A stretch of DNA of 64,000 nt from Leptoclinus maculatus. Lineage: Eukaryota; Chordata; Actinopteri; Perciformes; Stichaeidae. The position numbers were made by a program, and so were the translations under genes. Under the pieces are notes generated by a model. The model was given only the letters and a program-made list of their open reading frames with translations. It made no database searches and was not told the origin of the DNA. The DNA lies in the NCBI GenBank assembly GCA_032191485.1, contig JAVDOI010000008.1, forward strand, positions 20,895,165 through 20,959,164, written 5' to 3'. Shown here piece after piece: positions 35,531 to 50,557 of the stretch. Every line of letters starts with the position of its first letter. The first letter of the stretch is position 1.

Positions 35531-38500
35531 ACACACACACACATACATACAGAACAAAAGAGTCAACAGCAACTCAACTTAAAGGGTATTTTCCCACCTA
35601 TTTTCCCGTGTTTTTGTCTCTAAGTGACTAATGGGGACAGCAATTCTCTGAAATTGGTCCAGTATTGAGGGAGAACACTGCAGACGGGTTGTAATGTAAT
35701 CGCTCGGGGCAACTCCACGTAGGCTCAGATTGTTATTATCAGTGTCTGACAACACTTTGGAAAGGACCCAATAGAGTAATAAAAACTTTGTCTTTACCTT
35801 TTGCTTGACCTGGTCTGTTTGTTATTGTGTCAGTTCAATTCAATTTATTTAGCCCAAAATCACATCTTTGCCTTAGAGGGCTTTATAATCTGTACAGCAT
35901 ACGATATCGTCTGTCCCAGGACACTCCTATCGGAAAAATAACTCCCCCCCCCCCCCCTAAGCATAATAATGATGGGAAAATTACGACTACTAATAATAAC
36001 AGCAGCAGTGGATATAATAAGTATCAATAAGTAATAATGATAATAAAAGCATTAATGGTAGCAGTAATAAAGGTGTGATTAATAATAATAATAACAGGAG
36101 GCGTGACCACGGTCCCGCTATAACCACGGTCTGTGGAAACCTGAGAATGGGACTTATCATGTGACAGAAGCTTAGTGTTATCTAAAAGATTTTCAATGTC
36201 GTGGCTAAATTATTATTTGATTTTCGACGATGTGGATGGGACGCAGGATGCCAGAACCAGACGTGGTTAGATCAGCCGGCAAGTTCCCCCATACTTTCTA
36301 CTTTCTATGTGTACTTTTTCAGATTTATCAGGTTTATTTGGAAAGCTGTAGAGCTCAGGCATGTCGACCCCTCGATATGTTGATTTGCACGACTCCGCAT
36401 TTCCCCCAAATCTCTACAACAGAGCTGATGAGTGCAAAGTTGGTACGACCCATATAGTCATAATAACCACATTTATGAAAAACATGCCAGGTGAATAAAC
36501 CGGCCTTTTCTTTTAACTCAGAGGGCGGGGTTGACAACACCTGCCGTACTCAATACTGAGTTGGCTGAGTTCCTAAGTTGTGATGGCAATAGAACCTGTT
36601 ACTGGCCACTTCTAGTGACACTAAGACGGTGGATGTCACTGGCGTGCACTCTTCCTCACCTCTTTAATAAAATATTTGGGTTTCCAGGGGGTTTTGGTCG
36701 CTGCTCTCTGCTTGCCCTCCCTGCGCTGCCTCTCTTCCAGGCGGTGTTTGTGTTCTGTGGCTGAGTCCATATTTCCTGCCTTCAGCGACGCTGTGACGTG
36801 CTGCCAAAGACGCCTACAGAACCGGGACACACGGAACAAGAGCACTCGTCATTGTTATGCCTGGGAAACAGAGGAAATACAGCTCGCTACACAATCACGT
36901 CATTAAAAGACACGTGCAACAGTTTGACTTCATCAGGGGTGGCTTGGCCATCGGCAACTTGATGATTGAGCAGTAAGAATTAAGAAGTCTGCTATGTCGT
37001 TTATGGGCTTAATGAATGAAGAAATGAATGAATCATCTTTATTTACATTAACCATCATTGGGCCTGATAAACCTTACAGTGAGATGGTCAATAAATAGAT
37101 TAAATAATAAAATAATAATAAAATAAGGTCTCATGATTCTTAATTACAAAAGTTCTGATCAGTCAGTTGTTGAGACGAGACCCTGGTCCCATTCACATAT
37201 AAGGCCAAGTCGAGCATGAAGATAACACCTGAGCAATAGCTTTAGTTTGCTACAAGCTGCACTCGCCACACTGATAATGCACCAAGACAGAGCTCTACGT
37301 ATCTGCGTGGGAAATTACATGCACCGCAAGGTCATTGGAAACTAATTAACAACTACATTTCCTCCAGAAGGTGTCTGCCATCATTTCTATCTGGTTTTGT
37401 ATTTTTATATAATTACTTTTATTTGATTTCATATATTGTCTTACGACTTACAATAGTGGAAGCACTTAAAACAGTGTTTAACTTTAAATGAACGAAATAG
37501 ACTTGAGGTGTCAGTTGAAGTGAAACGCAAAGACTCACCGTGACTCATACTGGCCCTGCTTCTCTGGAGGCTTGATCTTCTTCTTGATGATTGGCTGCTT
37601 GGAGGTATCAATCACCTTGCTTTCCCCGTTGCTGTAGGTGAACTCCAGCATCCCGTTCCACTCCCCCTGGGCCTTGCACACGATGTTTCCTGTCTGGTTG
37701 TGCTTCACCTCTGCTGTTACTCTGTGAGAAATCAACATAGACTTCTTTAGCATTCGTGACTGACGAGCACAGCCACGTTATTATTATCAGCAACATTTTG
37801 TACAGGTTGCCACCTGTATATTTTGTTAGAATGTGCTGCCTTTCAACAAGTAATTATCACATAATACAGCATGTTCCGAACATCTGCAAAATACACTAGC
37901 AGGTGTTTTGCTGCCCTGTTGGCTCAAAGCCAATCTAGATATAAGATTCCCCCTTGAGGACTAATTCAAGTCAATGGGATACTCATTCTTTGAATCTGAA
38001 AATGGTTAATTGTACCTTTCCACTATTATCACACCATGGTTGATACTAATCAGTCTACATTCCTTAAAACAATACTTGATTCCTATAACATTATCAGAAT
38101 CAAACGGGGCATTGCAATTTAAATGGCAGATTGGGCAAATTGGAGCAGCTGAGGAAATGTATCTGTTGGTGCGCGAGGTCTAAGTACGTGAGCAGGCCAT
38201 CTTCGGGAGCAACGGATCCTCTGCCATCGCAGCCTACCAATCCTCTGTCCCATCCATACCTCAATTTGCCTGCATATGATCTAATGCACAGGTAACCTAT
38301 TTAACTGAGGAGGAAAGCCCTGTGCATGTGTAACACATATAGGGCCCACTGTCCTAGGTTTAGAAGGTAACCCACGAGTTGAGAAACTCTCGCGAGATGG
38401 CTGAGGTTAGACCGTCAAATTCTAACCGGTTCAACCTTGAGTTCAGGTGGATGTTAGTGCCAAATTTGAAGAAATTCCCTCAAGGTGTTCAGGAATAATG

Positions 38501-41500
38501 GACCGGATGGACAACCCCGAAATGTTTTGCCTCCAGCCACGGCTGTTGCCAGTGCGGAGGCATAAAAAATGCTGCAAATGAATAAAATCACTCAAGACAC
38601 TTGAAATACAGAAATAAATATTATTGGAGTACTAATAATATCTGGCTTTATGCACATATGCTTAGACACACAGACACACAGTATTCGCAGAGACACAGGC
38701 TCTACTTTATTGTGGTCACAATGCCAGTGGTTGGGATGGTTTTTTGTTTTTATACAATTACACGGTGCTAATCTATTTTGCACCTGTAATTTATTGGCTC
38801 CAAACGAATGTGTTTGTGCTGAGGTGGGAGGAGAGAGTGCGATTTTGGTGGCTTTTTTGGCACAAAATAGGGTTTTTCTGAACCATTGGCTCTCTGCCTA
38901 CCTGTGTACTTTTCCTCCGTAGAAGGGTTTGGTGTGGAAAGTGACAGTGGCAGAGTACCCACTCTTGGCACAGTTGATAGTGACCTTTCCCCCGAGTTCC
39001 ACCCACGGCACGGTCAGGATGGAGCGGGCGTAGGCACAGGGCAGTGTGAACACATACTCCTCATCATGCTCCAACAAATACAGCACACCTGGGAGAAACA
39101 GGACAGGTTGAAAAGAGAGACAGCAGGAAGAACCACCTGCGGATGTTTATTGTCAACACGTTCTCACTCTCAACTAGTCAAATACCGACGCTTGGTCAGT
39201 GGCCCTACACTTCAAACTATGAGGCTCTAGGTACCCCTGTAGCATCAGTTTTGGATGTGTCAGTTACCATTCATTGTATATTTTCAAAATAAAAGTACTT
39301 TGTTAAGCTTAACAAAAGATTGTGGTTTGGGTTACAATAAATATGTTTGTTATGTACAATAAGATGTTTTTTATGTAACTGGCCTTAGTTCGAAATTTAC
39401 AGAACAAAACTACGATAAAATAAGTCAACATTGACTTGGTTTCACACGGGACACAAACATTGGTCTCCTGGGTGAAAGTCCTGTGTTTGTAAGACCCAAA
39501 CACCCTATCATCACATCCACTCTGAGTGAACTTCCTCACTCTATATACTACATTGGTTGCTCTGTCTAATAATGACTTGAGTGGGTTTATATTGGAGTGA
39601 GTTGAAAGCGTGGTGCTTCTCGTAACGACGCTAAAGAGTGCCTCGGTGTGTCGGTATCAGACCCCAAGAAACGCTGACCAATTGTTGACGGGTTGGGAGT
39701 GAGAACGGGTTGTTAATGTAGAATTACTGCTGTGATTAACACAATAGACCTTCAGACACCATGTGAATCTACAAAGACAAAGCATAGCAGTTACATATTT
39801 GAAGTGGAGTAAAAAGAACGATATTCCATTGAAACATGGTGACGTTGAAGTATAAAGTTGACATTCAGAAGTTGAGTACAAGTGACTTAAAACAGTTTAG
39901 GTACAGTGAGAAGTGTAAGCCAGTACAAACGTCTTGAGTAAATGTATTTAGTTACATTCCATCACTACATACAGAACATTTTTGTGAGCTTGAAAGTTGA
40001 AATTGCCCTTCTCCGTGTCATTTTGGTCCCCACCCCGCGCAGCTAAACCCAGTGCAGCGCAGCTCAACTCAGTGTACATGTGCAATGTAACCCCACACAC
40101 TTCCCCCACACATCAGACTGGCCAGTTATCACCCACAAATTTAGCCAGTTTAGAAGGAAGACAAGATGACCAGGGCTCATTAATCCTGTGCGCCGTCATG
40201 ACCTCTATTTCCAGCAAAAGTGGGGTTTTGTGTTATATTCTTGGAATCCCTCGTGATGAATATAGCACTTGTTATGCAGATTTACTATTTGATCGCCGTG
40301 TTGCGAATCAAAAGTGGCAGTGTTAGCGGATACAGTGTGAATGAACTTTCATTATCTCCACAAACGGAGCTGTGAAAACCACCATCTGCCTCTGTTATTT
40401 TAGCCTTGCTGCCCTGCATTGCTCTGGGGATGGCACCACTTTGGTCCAGAATAAAATAACTCAACACACACTGGATAGATGGCCATGACGTTTCATACAG
40501 ACATTCCTGGTCCCCAGAGGATGAATCCTACTGACTATGGTGAGCCTTGTTGTATGTTGGACTCACCCTCCTGAGATCCTGTCTCTAGCTTCCATGGATT
40601 TTGAGAAAGTCAGAGGAGCTAAAACAATGCCATTGCATTGCGATTCAGAATCCCGCTTTGGCTCTGATTTAGGCTGCCTCCTGTCCCTCGTGAGCTCCCG
40701 TCCAGCCCTCCCTCTCTGCTGCTTATATAACAGACAGCTGTCCTGTGCCCAGTCTGCTGCCATGGGCCCAGGTCTAACACATACACATCTGTTTGCCCAA
40801 GACACACACATATGGACACACACTTCCTCATCTAAAAGACCCACAAGCAGAAAACTCACACAATGTCCTTATTTCCTAGTGTGTGATTCCCCCCCAGATG
40901 TTTTCACTTGATTGTGTGCATCCATGCATGTGTGTATTTGTGCATCTGTGAAACAAAGACCCACGTGCTGCAGTCATGCTCTAGCTGCTGCTACACAGGA
41001 AGCTGACAGATTAATCCAGGTTGATATGCCATAAATAAAGGAGAGGAAACCGGTTAGCTTAGATTTCATATCACAAAACAGTACAGTTCATAGCATAACA
41101 TTGTCCTTGTGTGCCACTCAGGCTTGTATTTAACACGTGGCTTTTTCCGAGGGTGAGCGGTGAACAAGGATGTGCGGCAGCCTGGAAGTGCTCCAGTCTT
41201 GTTCAGCTGCAGAGGGAAAGTGGGCACGGTGACATGCATTCCAAATGTTGTCATCGCTGACTAAGAAAGAGTTTGGGCCTGTTCTGTATCTCACAGTTGC
41301 TCGAGGATTGACCCTAAAGCAGAGGTCGGCAACCTTTTTTAGATGTTCTTGTTAATCAGCGTGCCATATCAACATTAAGGTGAACATTAAGTTTAACTGT
41401 GACATCAGAAATAACGGATCGGTAATTTAATTTCATGCATACAGGCAGCGTGAATAGCAACACTTTAAAAAAAGAATGTTCTCCCATAATCAGGACATCA

Positions 41501-44500
41501 TAATCATACATTAGAGCACTTCTTATGAAAACATCCACATCTGAGTTGATATCATTAACCCTACCAACCTTCCACCAATCTGTTCATCAGCAATACAGTT
41601 AGAGATATAAAATATGGAATTACAAGCATATTCATCGCCTCCACACGGCTCCCAACATGGCGGCGGCTGGACCATAACAGTGCAAACAGTGGCAACAGTG
41701 CTGACGGAGCCAACTGTGTTTACCTGAAGGGGAACAGAACGGTGGGTGCTGGGCTTCTGTGACAGCGCTGCGGGTCGAGACGATGTTATCGGCTGTAACT
41801 GCTGTATGAGTTTGCCAGTGGGGCCCGCTCACATGACTAACATACAATAAAAGGCACGCGCTATGTCAACAACGCACAGACAAGCTCGGACTACAATACA
41901 GAGGGAGAGTGACTTCATTCTCTGCTCAGTTAGACATTAGTTCACTATATCTTTACATAGCGAATAGTTGTTTGCTGCTGTATTAATGCTCTGCATCTTG
42001 TATAGAGAACCTTTTACAGGCTGTCTTGGCTGCAGGGCACTGAGGAACGACACCTACAAACAGGTGCAGGAGGATGTAGCAGTGGCATGGGAGGACTTGT
42101 GTGAGGGTACGTTTTTATTATTTAAAAAAAATCTGTTAAGAGGCATGTGAACAGCGCTGCACAGCTTATCCTGGGACACTACTATCTGCTGCCATTGTTT
42201 TGGCTTGTTGAACAGGCGATTCTACTTTTGTTGCAATTGTAACCGCTTTATCCGGTGTTGAATCTGGTTCAGCATGCAGCATTGACGCTGGGATTGGTCG
42301 CATGTTAAATTAGCTGGTCATGGATCATTTAATGTTTATCAAAATCACATTTTGCAACACGGTCATGCAGCCACCACACATGGTCTCGTGGAGTTCCTGT
42401 GTGCGTTTGTTTTCTGGAGGCATGAACAACTTTCCCTTTGGGCGTGTTTCTAAAGCAGCAACGGCAGAGCGAACAGCATCAACCTGCATGAGTGTTCCAT
42501 ATCCCCTCGGTTCCTGGGACATGGAGTAAAGTGGCTTTTTCCCAGAGTTTTAGGCCAAGCATTCCCCGTGGCATTTTTCACCAGCAAGTATTTGTATTCG
42601 TACATCTGCATCCGCATGTCGAAAGGCAGCATGTGCTGTTACGGCAAAGCTGGCTGTGCGGCGAAGGGAAGTGAGTTTTTTCTCTCATTTAGGACCGTGA
42701 CATCGTCACCACTAAACGTACAACAGCTCTTGTCATATGAAGTTCTGTGATGTCTATCTCCTGTGTGCCAAGTTATCAAACTTTTGCAGATTTCTAAAAG
42801 TAAAACGTGATAAGGAGGAGTGATCGAGGACTGGTCCCCGCTAATGAATGCTTACTGCTGGCCTAATTACAGCGAGCTTTCACTGGCCCGAGGCTACGCA
42901 ACCACACTGGCCTGCTTTCCTCTCTCTCTCTCTCTCTCTCTCTCGCTCTCTCTCAAATAAACACACACACACACACACTTATTGATACAATAAGTGACAA
43001 CTGGTTGCCTTTAGTTACTTTGTCCTAAAGTTATCTTGAGGTTACATTCAGTTACATTTGGTTATGCTCATATGTTGCCAAACTGCTGCCAAAAGGTAGA
43101 GAAGCTATTTGTTTAATCCATTTACATGATTTCATATAAACTGACAGTTGTTATTCTAAAAAATGACTGATGCAGATAGAGGACTGGCAGAGGCCACTGA
43201 TTCTAAGTGACTTCAGTGATGTAAGGAGGATTTGTCACTCTGAACTCAATACATCCTCAAGATGTCACCTTATCCTCGCCCGACACTGTCCTACACATAC
43301 CGTAAACTTGAGGAATAGGTTTCAAGTCAGCTCATCCGATGCATGGGTGTCTAGTGTCTGTCTAGTTTGGCAGCAGCCTGGTGTTAGCTGTGTAAGATGT
43401 AATCAAGGTGAATACAAAATGCAAACATGCATGACGGCACTCTGTTTTGCTGAAACGGTTTTCCAATTAGAGGCTGCAGATGGAGCACACATACGAGTGC
43501 TGCTGCTTCGGAGGGCTGTGGAGATTTAATCAGCTGAAGGAGGCTCTCGTACAGTCTGCAAACAGCTGTGGATGTCAGATTGCGGCAATGATTAACCATT
43601 TAATCCATCTGACAACAGACTGCTCTGACATTTTTAGTTTTCTTGTTATTGTTATTTAAAACCCCACGAACTTCTTTTAATAATGATCCAAATATGTCTA
43701 TTGGTTTTTGGTACTGGCAATTTATTTATTTCATCCAACATTATTAAGACATTTCTGCCAGATCCAACAGTTTGTATGATATCTTAAAAAAATGTTTGTT
43801 GGGTTTTGAGTGTTTTCCTACAAATGTCCAGAAACACAAGCAATCAGTGTGTTTGGACAAGACCCTGTGGTGTTTAGGCCAAACAACTATTTGGTTAGGT
43901 ATCAGAAAAGATCGTGGTTTGGGTTAAAATAACTACTGAAGTATTAATTTCAGAAGTTACCAAACAAATAGGTCAACATTTGGGTTAGAATAACTAAGAA
44001 AGTTACGTTACTTAAGTTTCTGTTATGCTGTTCAACACTTGACATCTATTGCACTTCTGTCCATCCTGGGAGAGGGATCCCTCCTCTGTTGCTCTCCCTA
44101 AGGTCTCTTCCTCTTTTCTCCCCGTTAAAGGGTTTTTTGGGGGAGTTTTTCCTGTTCCGATGTGAGGGTTCCGGGACAAGATGATGTCATGTGTACATAT
44201 TGTAAAGCCCTCTGAGGCAAATTTGTAATTTGTGATTTTGGGCTATACAAAAATAAATTGAATTGAATTATGTGACAAATAAGTCGACGTTGACTTTGGT
44301 TTCACGCGGGACACAAACAGCGGTCTCCTGGGTCAACTTATCCTCATACAACAGTTCGTACGATATCTTAAGAAAAGTTACTACAAATTTTTTGTGCGTT
44401 TTCCTACGAAAGCCAGAAATACATATTAATTTCCGATCATTACATGCATATGGTCTTTTCAAAATAAACTTCTGTCTTCACAGTAAACAACTAAGCTAGG

Positions 44501-47500
44501 TTTAGGCAACAAAACCACTTAGTTAGGTTTAGGGAAAGATCGCCGTTTGGGTAAAAATAACTACGAAAGTGCCGTTACGGAAGTACGCAAGTTACCTGAT
44601 AAATAAATCAGTGTGACTTCTTGTTCCAAATGGGGAGTCTTTGACCCGGAGTCTCCCGGGTCAAAGATCGATTATTGTTGGACCCAAACACTGCCCCACC
44701 CACCCGCCCCTGGCTTTTGCAGTCTCTATACTTCCTCGTTTATGATTAAGTTGATAACATAAGCAATGATTTTGTGGGGTGTCTACCAATTCGACCACAC
44801 TACTTTTTTGTAGGTATAGCTACGAACGCTGGATGAGACCAGCCTGCCTGAGTGAAGGTCTGGTGTTTTTAGACCCACCCATCCACCCCAACATTTCCCC
44901 CCGTCACAGACTTTGTTGCTCTTTGTACTACATCACCTGTCCTGGGTCACGATTACGTGGTGTACATACAAAATGATAACGTGGGTTGTATACGAATTAC
45001 AGTGCATTACTGTTCGTAGGTATACAGAGTACAGTGTGCACTCTCATGCCATCTGCACCGCAGCAGGGCATTACAATACCAAACAAATGGAAGAAACAGC
45101 TCTTCAAGGTCAGGAGAATATCAACCTGTAACCATGTTCCTTGTGCAATTCTTTGCAATGCTCTGGAAATCAGGCACACACTTGTTTTTTTAGAACAGGC
45201 TACATGTTGTCTTACCTTCCCCGACCATGGACACTCCAACAGACATGCCCAGGAACTTGCTCTTGGTCCAGACATGAGTGTTGACACACATCTTCTTCTC
45301 CTTGCACTCGCAGTAGAAGCCCGACACAGGTGGGTGGTGGGACACCTGCTCCGCCACGAACCGAACACGATAGCAGTCTGAGTTTCTTCTGCTGCTGCCG
45401 TCCGTCCCCCTCTGTGGGGACCCGGGAATGGTTGAAGTGGCCGTGGGTGCCGAGTTGGGCGCGGTACAGTTGGTAGTCCTGAGAGGTCGAACCCGGTCCC
45501 GAGGCACATACCAGGAACAGTGGAAGTTCTCACCCAGGATTGGGTTGTAGGGCTTCTTGGCCACGGCGCCCTTCCGGCCCTCGTGGAAGGCAGTCAGGTA
45601 GTACTCCACAAAGCGGACAATGCGCTCCTCTGGCGTGCAGCCGGAGGTGATGGAGAGGAACATGTCGGGGTGAGCCATGAAGTTGGCGTACATCTCCAGC
45701 AGGGAGCGCTTCTCCAGGATGAAGGTAGGGAGCACCACCTGACAGAGGGATGGACAGAGATGATAGCGTGGCCTCCATCACATCACTCATACACTCTTTT
45801 AGTCATTTTAGTAAAAGTAAAAGTAAAGTATGATTGACTCGGAAAATGCAACAACTTAGATCAAATTTAGGCTTTTATGGACAATTATATTCACCTACAG
45901 CTTACAATCCTAAAGAAAACTTGTATTAACACTAGTCATTGGTGACACACCGGCATTTCATACACACAAACACAAAACACACACACACACGTCCCAGCTA
46001 AAGCTTGATAAATCAATAAAGTTATATCATGGTAACTAAGACAGAGAGCTGTTTGACAGCTCTATGTGTATTTTAGGCAGGAGTAGAATCAATAATGCGA
46101 TAGCAAGCACTGTCCTTTCCCATCTCTTTCCTGACAAACATCATCAGGGGACTGACACATGAACTGGCCCATATGTATTATAGGTCCACTAACAGCTTCA
46201 ATGGTACGGTGTGGTTTCATGTCATGTGATGGGGTAAGTTTTATTTCGTAATTTGCGGAAACTCTCTATCGTCCTTCAGATTACATAAAGTCAAGCCCGT
46301 TACACAACCCGACTGTCCATATAACAACATCTCGCGGTCAAATGTGGCGTTTTGATCGAGCCACACCGGAGGGCCGGAGTCAAAACGTCGATCCCTGTCA
46401 CTTTGCAACACCACGAGTCAATATGGACATGGCAAGAGCAAATGGTTCTTTCATAATCTGCCCACAGACCCCCCCGTCTCTCAGGTATTCGAGGTCAGAA
46501 TCCCCTTCTGTTGCACATCGTTGGCACATTATCCCTGTGATCCAGAGCACTGGTCCAGCAGTAATCAGATTGAGCTCACTGGTCTGAGAGAGTCATCAGA
46601 ATCACATGACCAAAGGACATCTGACTAACTATGACCAAAAACCATGGTAGGGGGACAAAGAGGAAGGCAAGTGTTAAATGAAGACGGGATGGTGTATTAT
46701 TTATAGCACTGGCCCAAATATAGACACTAGTTTCATCACGGTACACTGGTGGTAACAACTGGTAACGCTGCAGCGTTTTGTGCTCTACCATTTGCGCTGG
46801 TCTAAACTGCCGGGCTGGGTTCATTAATCCAACCTGTTCACACTCCCAACTCAATAGCCTTTGCCCGCTCAATGTCGGCTTGGAAAGGCCCCGGGTGAAG
46901 GCGGCTCGCGGCTCTGACCGTAGTAAGCTTTACAGCACACTCTCGCTTGGACCTTGTCGCTCAGCACTGGGAACTGGCTGACAGCATTGTTTCTTGGACA
47001 GGGTCTATCTCGTTGAAGGTTTGGTCTTTTCACACGCTACCTAGAACCTAATTGATCAAGGTAGAATCTTACACTTACCCGTGTGAGGTCCATGCCAAGT
47101 TTCAGCTGGGACAGGAGGTGAAGCATGATGCTTCTCTGGTCATCCAGAACTCCCAGGTCTTCCTCCTCATTGTCCTCTGTGTCTGTGGTCTCGTCGCAGG
47201 GATCCAGGGTTTCTTGGCTGCTGGTTTGGCTCTGCTGGTGGCGGAGACACAAATTACTATTGGTAAAACTAGCAAGAAGAGGCCCTTGTGAAATAGATAG
47301 CGCAGATAGCGGAGAGGGGAGTAGAACGCCAATGGCAGGCTTATACCCAGTCTACATCCGGTGAGTCAGACTACAGGGACATAGATAGATGTAGGCAGAC
47401 TTAATGCACATATCGGCAAGTTCCGTTATCTATTTAGACGTTTGTTTGGGACTTTTGGAAGAGCAAAACAAAGTCCAGCTCAACAAACACTCTCATCGTG

Positions 47501-50485
47501 TCATTCTAAAGGTGTACACTCTGTGGTCAAAAGGATGTGGACAACCCTTCCACATACCTTTTTGCCTTTGGCTGTTTGTAGTTGTGTTAGTTGTACTTAG
47601 TTCCAAGCAGTTTGGGTTTGATCATTTTCTGTTCCTTCTGTCCATTGTGCGTTTCTGCAAGCGTGATGCGAGGCTGATATGAAACATATTCATGAAACAT
47701 TATTTTGGTTCAGAAACGTAGACATTCAACGTATCCCGGTGGTTTGCAGAAATGTACAATGCCAAACAATTTTCTGGCAACCAGGTTGGACTGGAATGTG
47801 GTCTTCTGTGCCCTGGTCCTCTTGACCTGGCCCTCTCTGACAAAAGGTACATGGGAGACTAAAGATCAAGAGTGTTATCAGCTGGTCTGGTGAAAAGACA
47901 ACTACCATCCTTTCTCGACCCTCTCTCCCGTCTATCTAATTTCCCTTCTTCTGTCTGTTCCTTTGCCTATTGACTTTGCTGTACATCCTCAGCTGGAGCA
48001 TGAAATGAATCGATCGATCAGAAGAACAGGACAGATTGGCCTCTCAGTCGCTGTCCTCCTATTTCCAGATTAGGTTAATATCATCGAACCATTCTAACTG
48101 AACGAAAAAGGGAAAGATTCTTAAGGACCCCATTTGAAGAGTCTGACATTAAAAGAGGAAACAGTGGCTTCAAAATGGAACCATTTCTATTTGAATGTTT
48201 ATTATTGTAAGTATGGTTTTGGAGAGATTCCTGAGTCCATCACGGCTTTCCCTGTCCAGCCTCCCAGCACTCTGCAGCCACTTGGATCCTCAATCTGCAG
48301 CAGCTGAGGCGAAAGAGAGCCGTACTCGTATTGTTGCTAATGCATAATGTAAGAAGGAGCCGCCAGGCCCCACAGCATAGAGGGGACTCAAAAGAGATTC
48401 CTCCTCTGGCCCATTACTCATTTGTCTTTGTGATTTAACACTGTAACGTGTGGAAGCAGAAAAATAGTACAGGGACTGTCACACAGGTTTAGTTTGTGAG
48501 TTACAATCCAGATCCATGAAGTTCGTCACATGTAAAAAAATAAATCATGATGTTTGATCAAACCAGGCTCAAGTTCATGGATATGCCATGAAATTAAGCT
48601 CAGAGTAATGCAAATGTAAAAAAAATTTTTTTTTAAATATCTAGCATGAAAAACAATTATTCTGTGAATGTATCATCTAAATCATGAATGTGAACCCAAA
48701 ATCGTAGGCAGGAAAAATATATCCCCAAATGAAAAACAAAATTCACAAACAAGACAAGTGAAACTTAACTTGTGACCAAAGCAACCTTTAAATTGCCCAT
48801 TGACCTAAATGAATGTAGACGCTGCTCCCTGTCCACAGGAGGGAACAGCATCAGGTGCAGGATCGTAGACATCACATGTCCTTAAAGGTACCGTAACGTT
48901 TGTTATACAAGTGCTACGTTTCCCTTCATTTTTTAAAGAATACATTTGTTTTCTGTGACTGCAGAACTGAGTCTAAAAAAACGGGGGAGCAATTGAAAAA
49001 CGGGTAAAGATGTGTAATACTTACATTTAAAGCCCTGCTTTTAGGCAACGAACTGTGCATTACTAATAGTTCCATTGTTTGTTCACAATAAAAAAGTATC
49101 CTGATATTAAATATCATCAATAAATAACTATGATTTGTGACTCAAAATATCCCTAAGCAAGTGTGTGTCATCCCAGATCTTACAGAGACTGTTTTCATTT
49201 CTGTATTACCTTTACTGGGAGATATAGAAATGACAAATGAACTCAGTGGTTGGTTTCTCATTTTTACAGCTATCAATGAAGTTGTCCTATGCGTCATTTT
49301 AATAAGGTCTAAGTTGGACACTGTGTGCAACAAGTGCACATTAACTTTTGAATTGCTTTTGCACAAAACATAACTATGCATCACCCCAAGTCATCATCAT
49401 CATAAATAAGGCAAAAGGTTACATTCCGTTAGTCCTATGAGGGTACCTTGCGTGTGCATAGTAATGATACCGTACGGCGATCATGACTTTATGTTAATAT
49501 TGAGGGTTGTAAGAACATACATTTTTGGGGGCTTTACCAGCGGTTCTAATGGACCACGAGATTCCTGAGGAAAGACACTATATTCTCACAAATTATGTAC
49601 AAATATATACTCAGAATAGTCTGGCAGTAAAAAAAAGCAATGAAGGTAAATGACGCCATGCTTAAGGATTCAAATTATCTTGTTTTATTGCAACCAAATG
49701 TGACACGAGAGGGTGGAGCTAAGTTCAACTGAACGCTGAATAATTTTGATGATACCAAAAGAGTTACAATTTACTAACTATGGTCTTTCTAAGACGCAAA
49801 ACACGGACAACTCCCAGACCGGACAACGCCGTGGTAGCGACCTGTCAATCACAAGGTAGCCCCGTCCCAGAGCATTTCCTGCTTTATGGTCTGTTATGAT
49901 GGACCATCATCTACTAAATGAACATCGTGCTGTATTGAAGAAGACTTGAAACTAGAGATTGAGACCATGAACTCATGTTTACAATGTTTACTGAGGTAAT
50001 AAATCAAGAGAGAAGTAGAGTCATTTTCTCATAGACTTCTATAGAATCTGACTTCTTTTTGCAACCAGAGGAGTCGCCCCCTGCTATCCTTTAGAAGGAA
50101 TGGAAATTTAACACAATTCCACATTTGCTTCACTTTTCAGACCCAGAGGTTGCAGCTTCGGTGCACCATATTTTTTCAACCAAGTAGTTTTGTTGCCTAA
50201 ACCTGAGCTGTTTCCTATGAAAACAGAAGTTTTTTTTGAAAAGACAGTGTGCATGTATCGAGCGAATGTTGTCACGTTGAAGCGTTGGGCCACTTACCAA
50301 GTCTTTGGGTAAGACAACAAACAAGAGTAGTAACAAAACTCTCAGACTGTCACTTTAAGCCTGAGAATCTAAAATAGGAAAATATTTCTTTTGAATAATT
50401 CATTAACAATGGGGTTTACTCTGAGATTATGTAAGACTGTGCCACACACATTCCCTCTGTCTCTCTCACACACACACCTACAGAC

Positions 50486-50557
<72 letters not shown>

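Noticed and set aside
35236..35631. 131-codon plus-strand ORF
   Set aside because: It overlaps the last osbpl10 exon in antisense and a long CA repeat; low complexity.
41322..42120. Possible complete hAT element starting CAGAGGTCGGCAACC
   Set aside because: No inverted right end or 8-bp duplication was found, so only a possible left terminus can be claimed.
43170..43599. Overlapping ORFs on both strands in an osbpl10 intron
   Set aside because: No similarity recognised, and no splice signals that would join them to any exon.
44986..45381. 131-codon plus-strand ORF
   Set aside because: Its right half is antisense to the large osbpl10 exon; the left half is repeat DNA.
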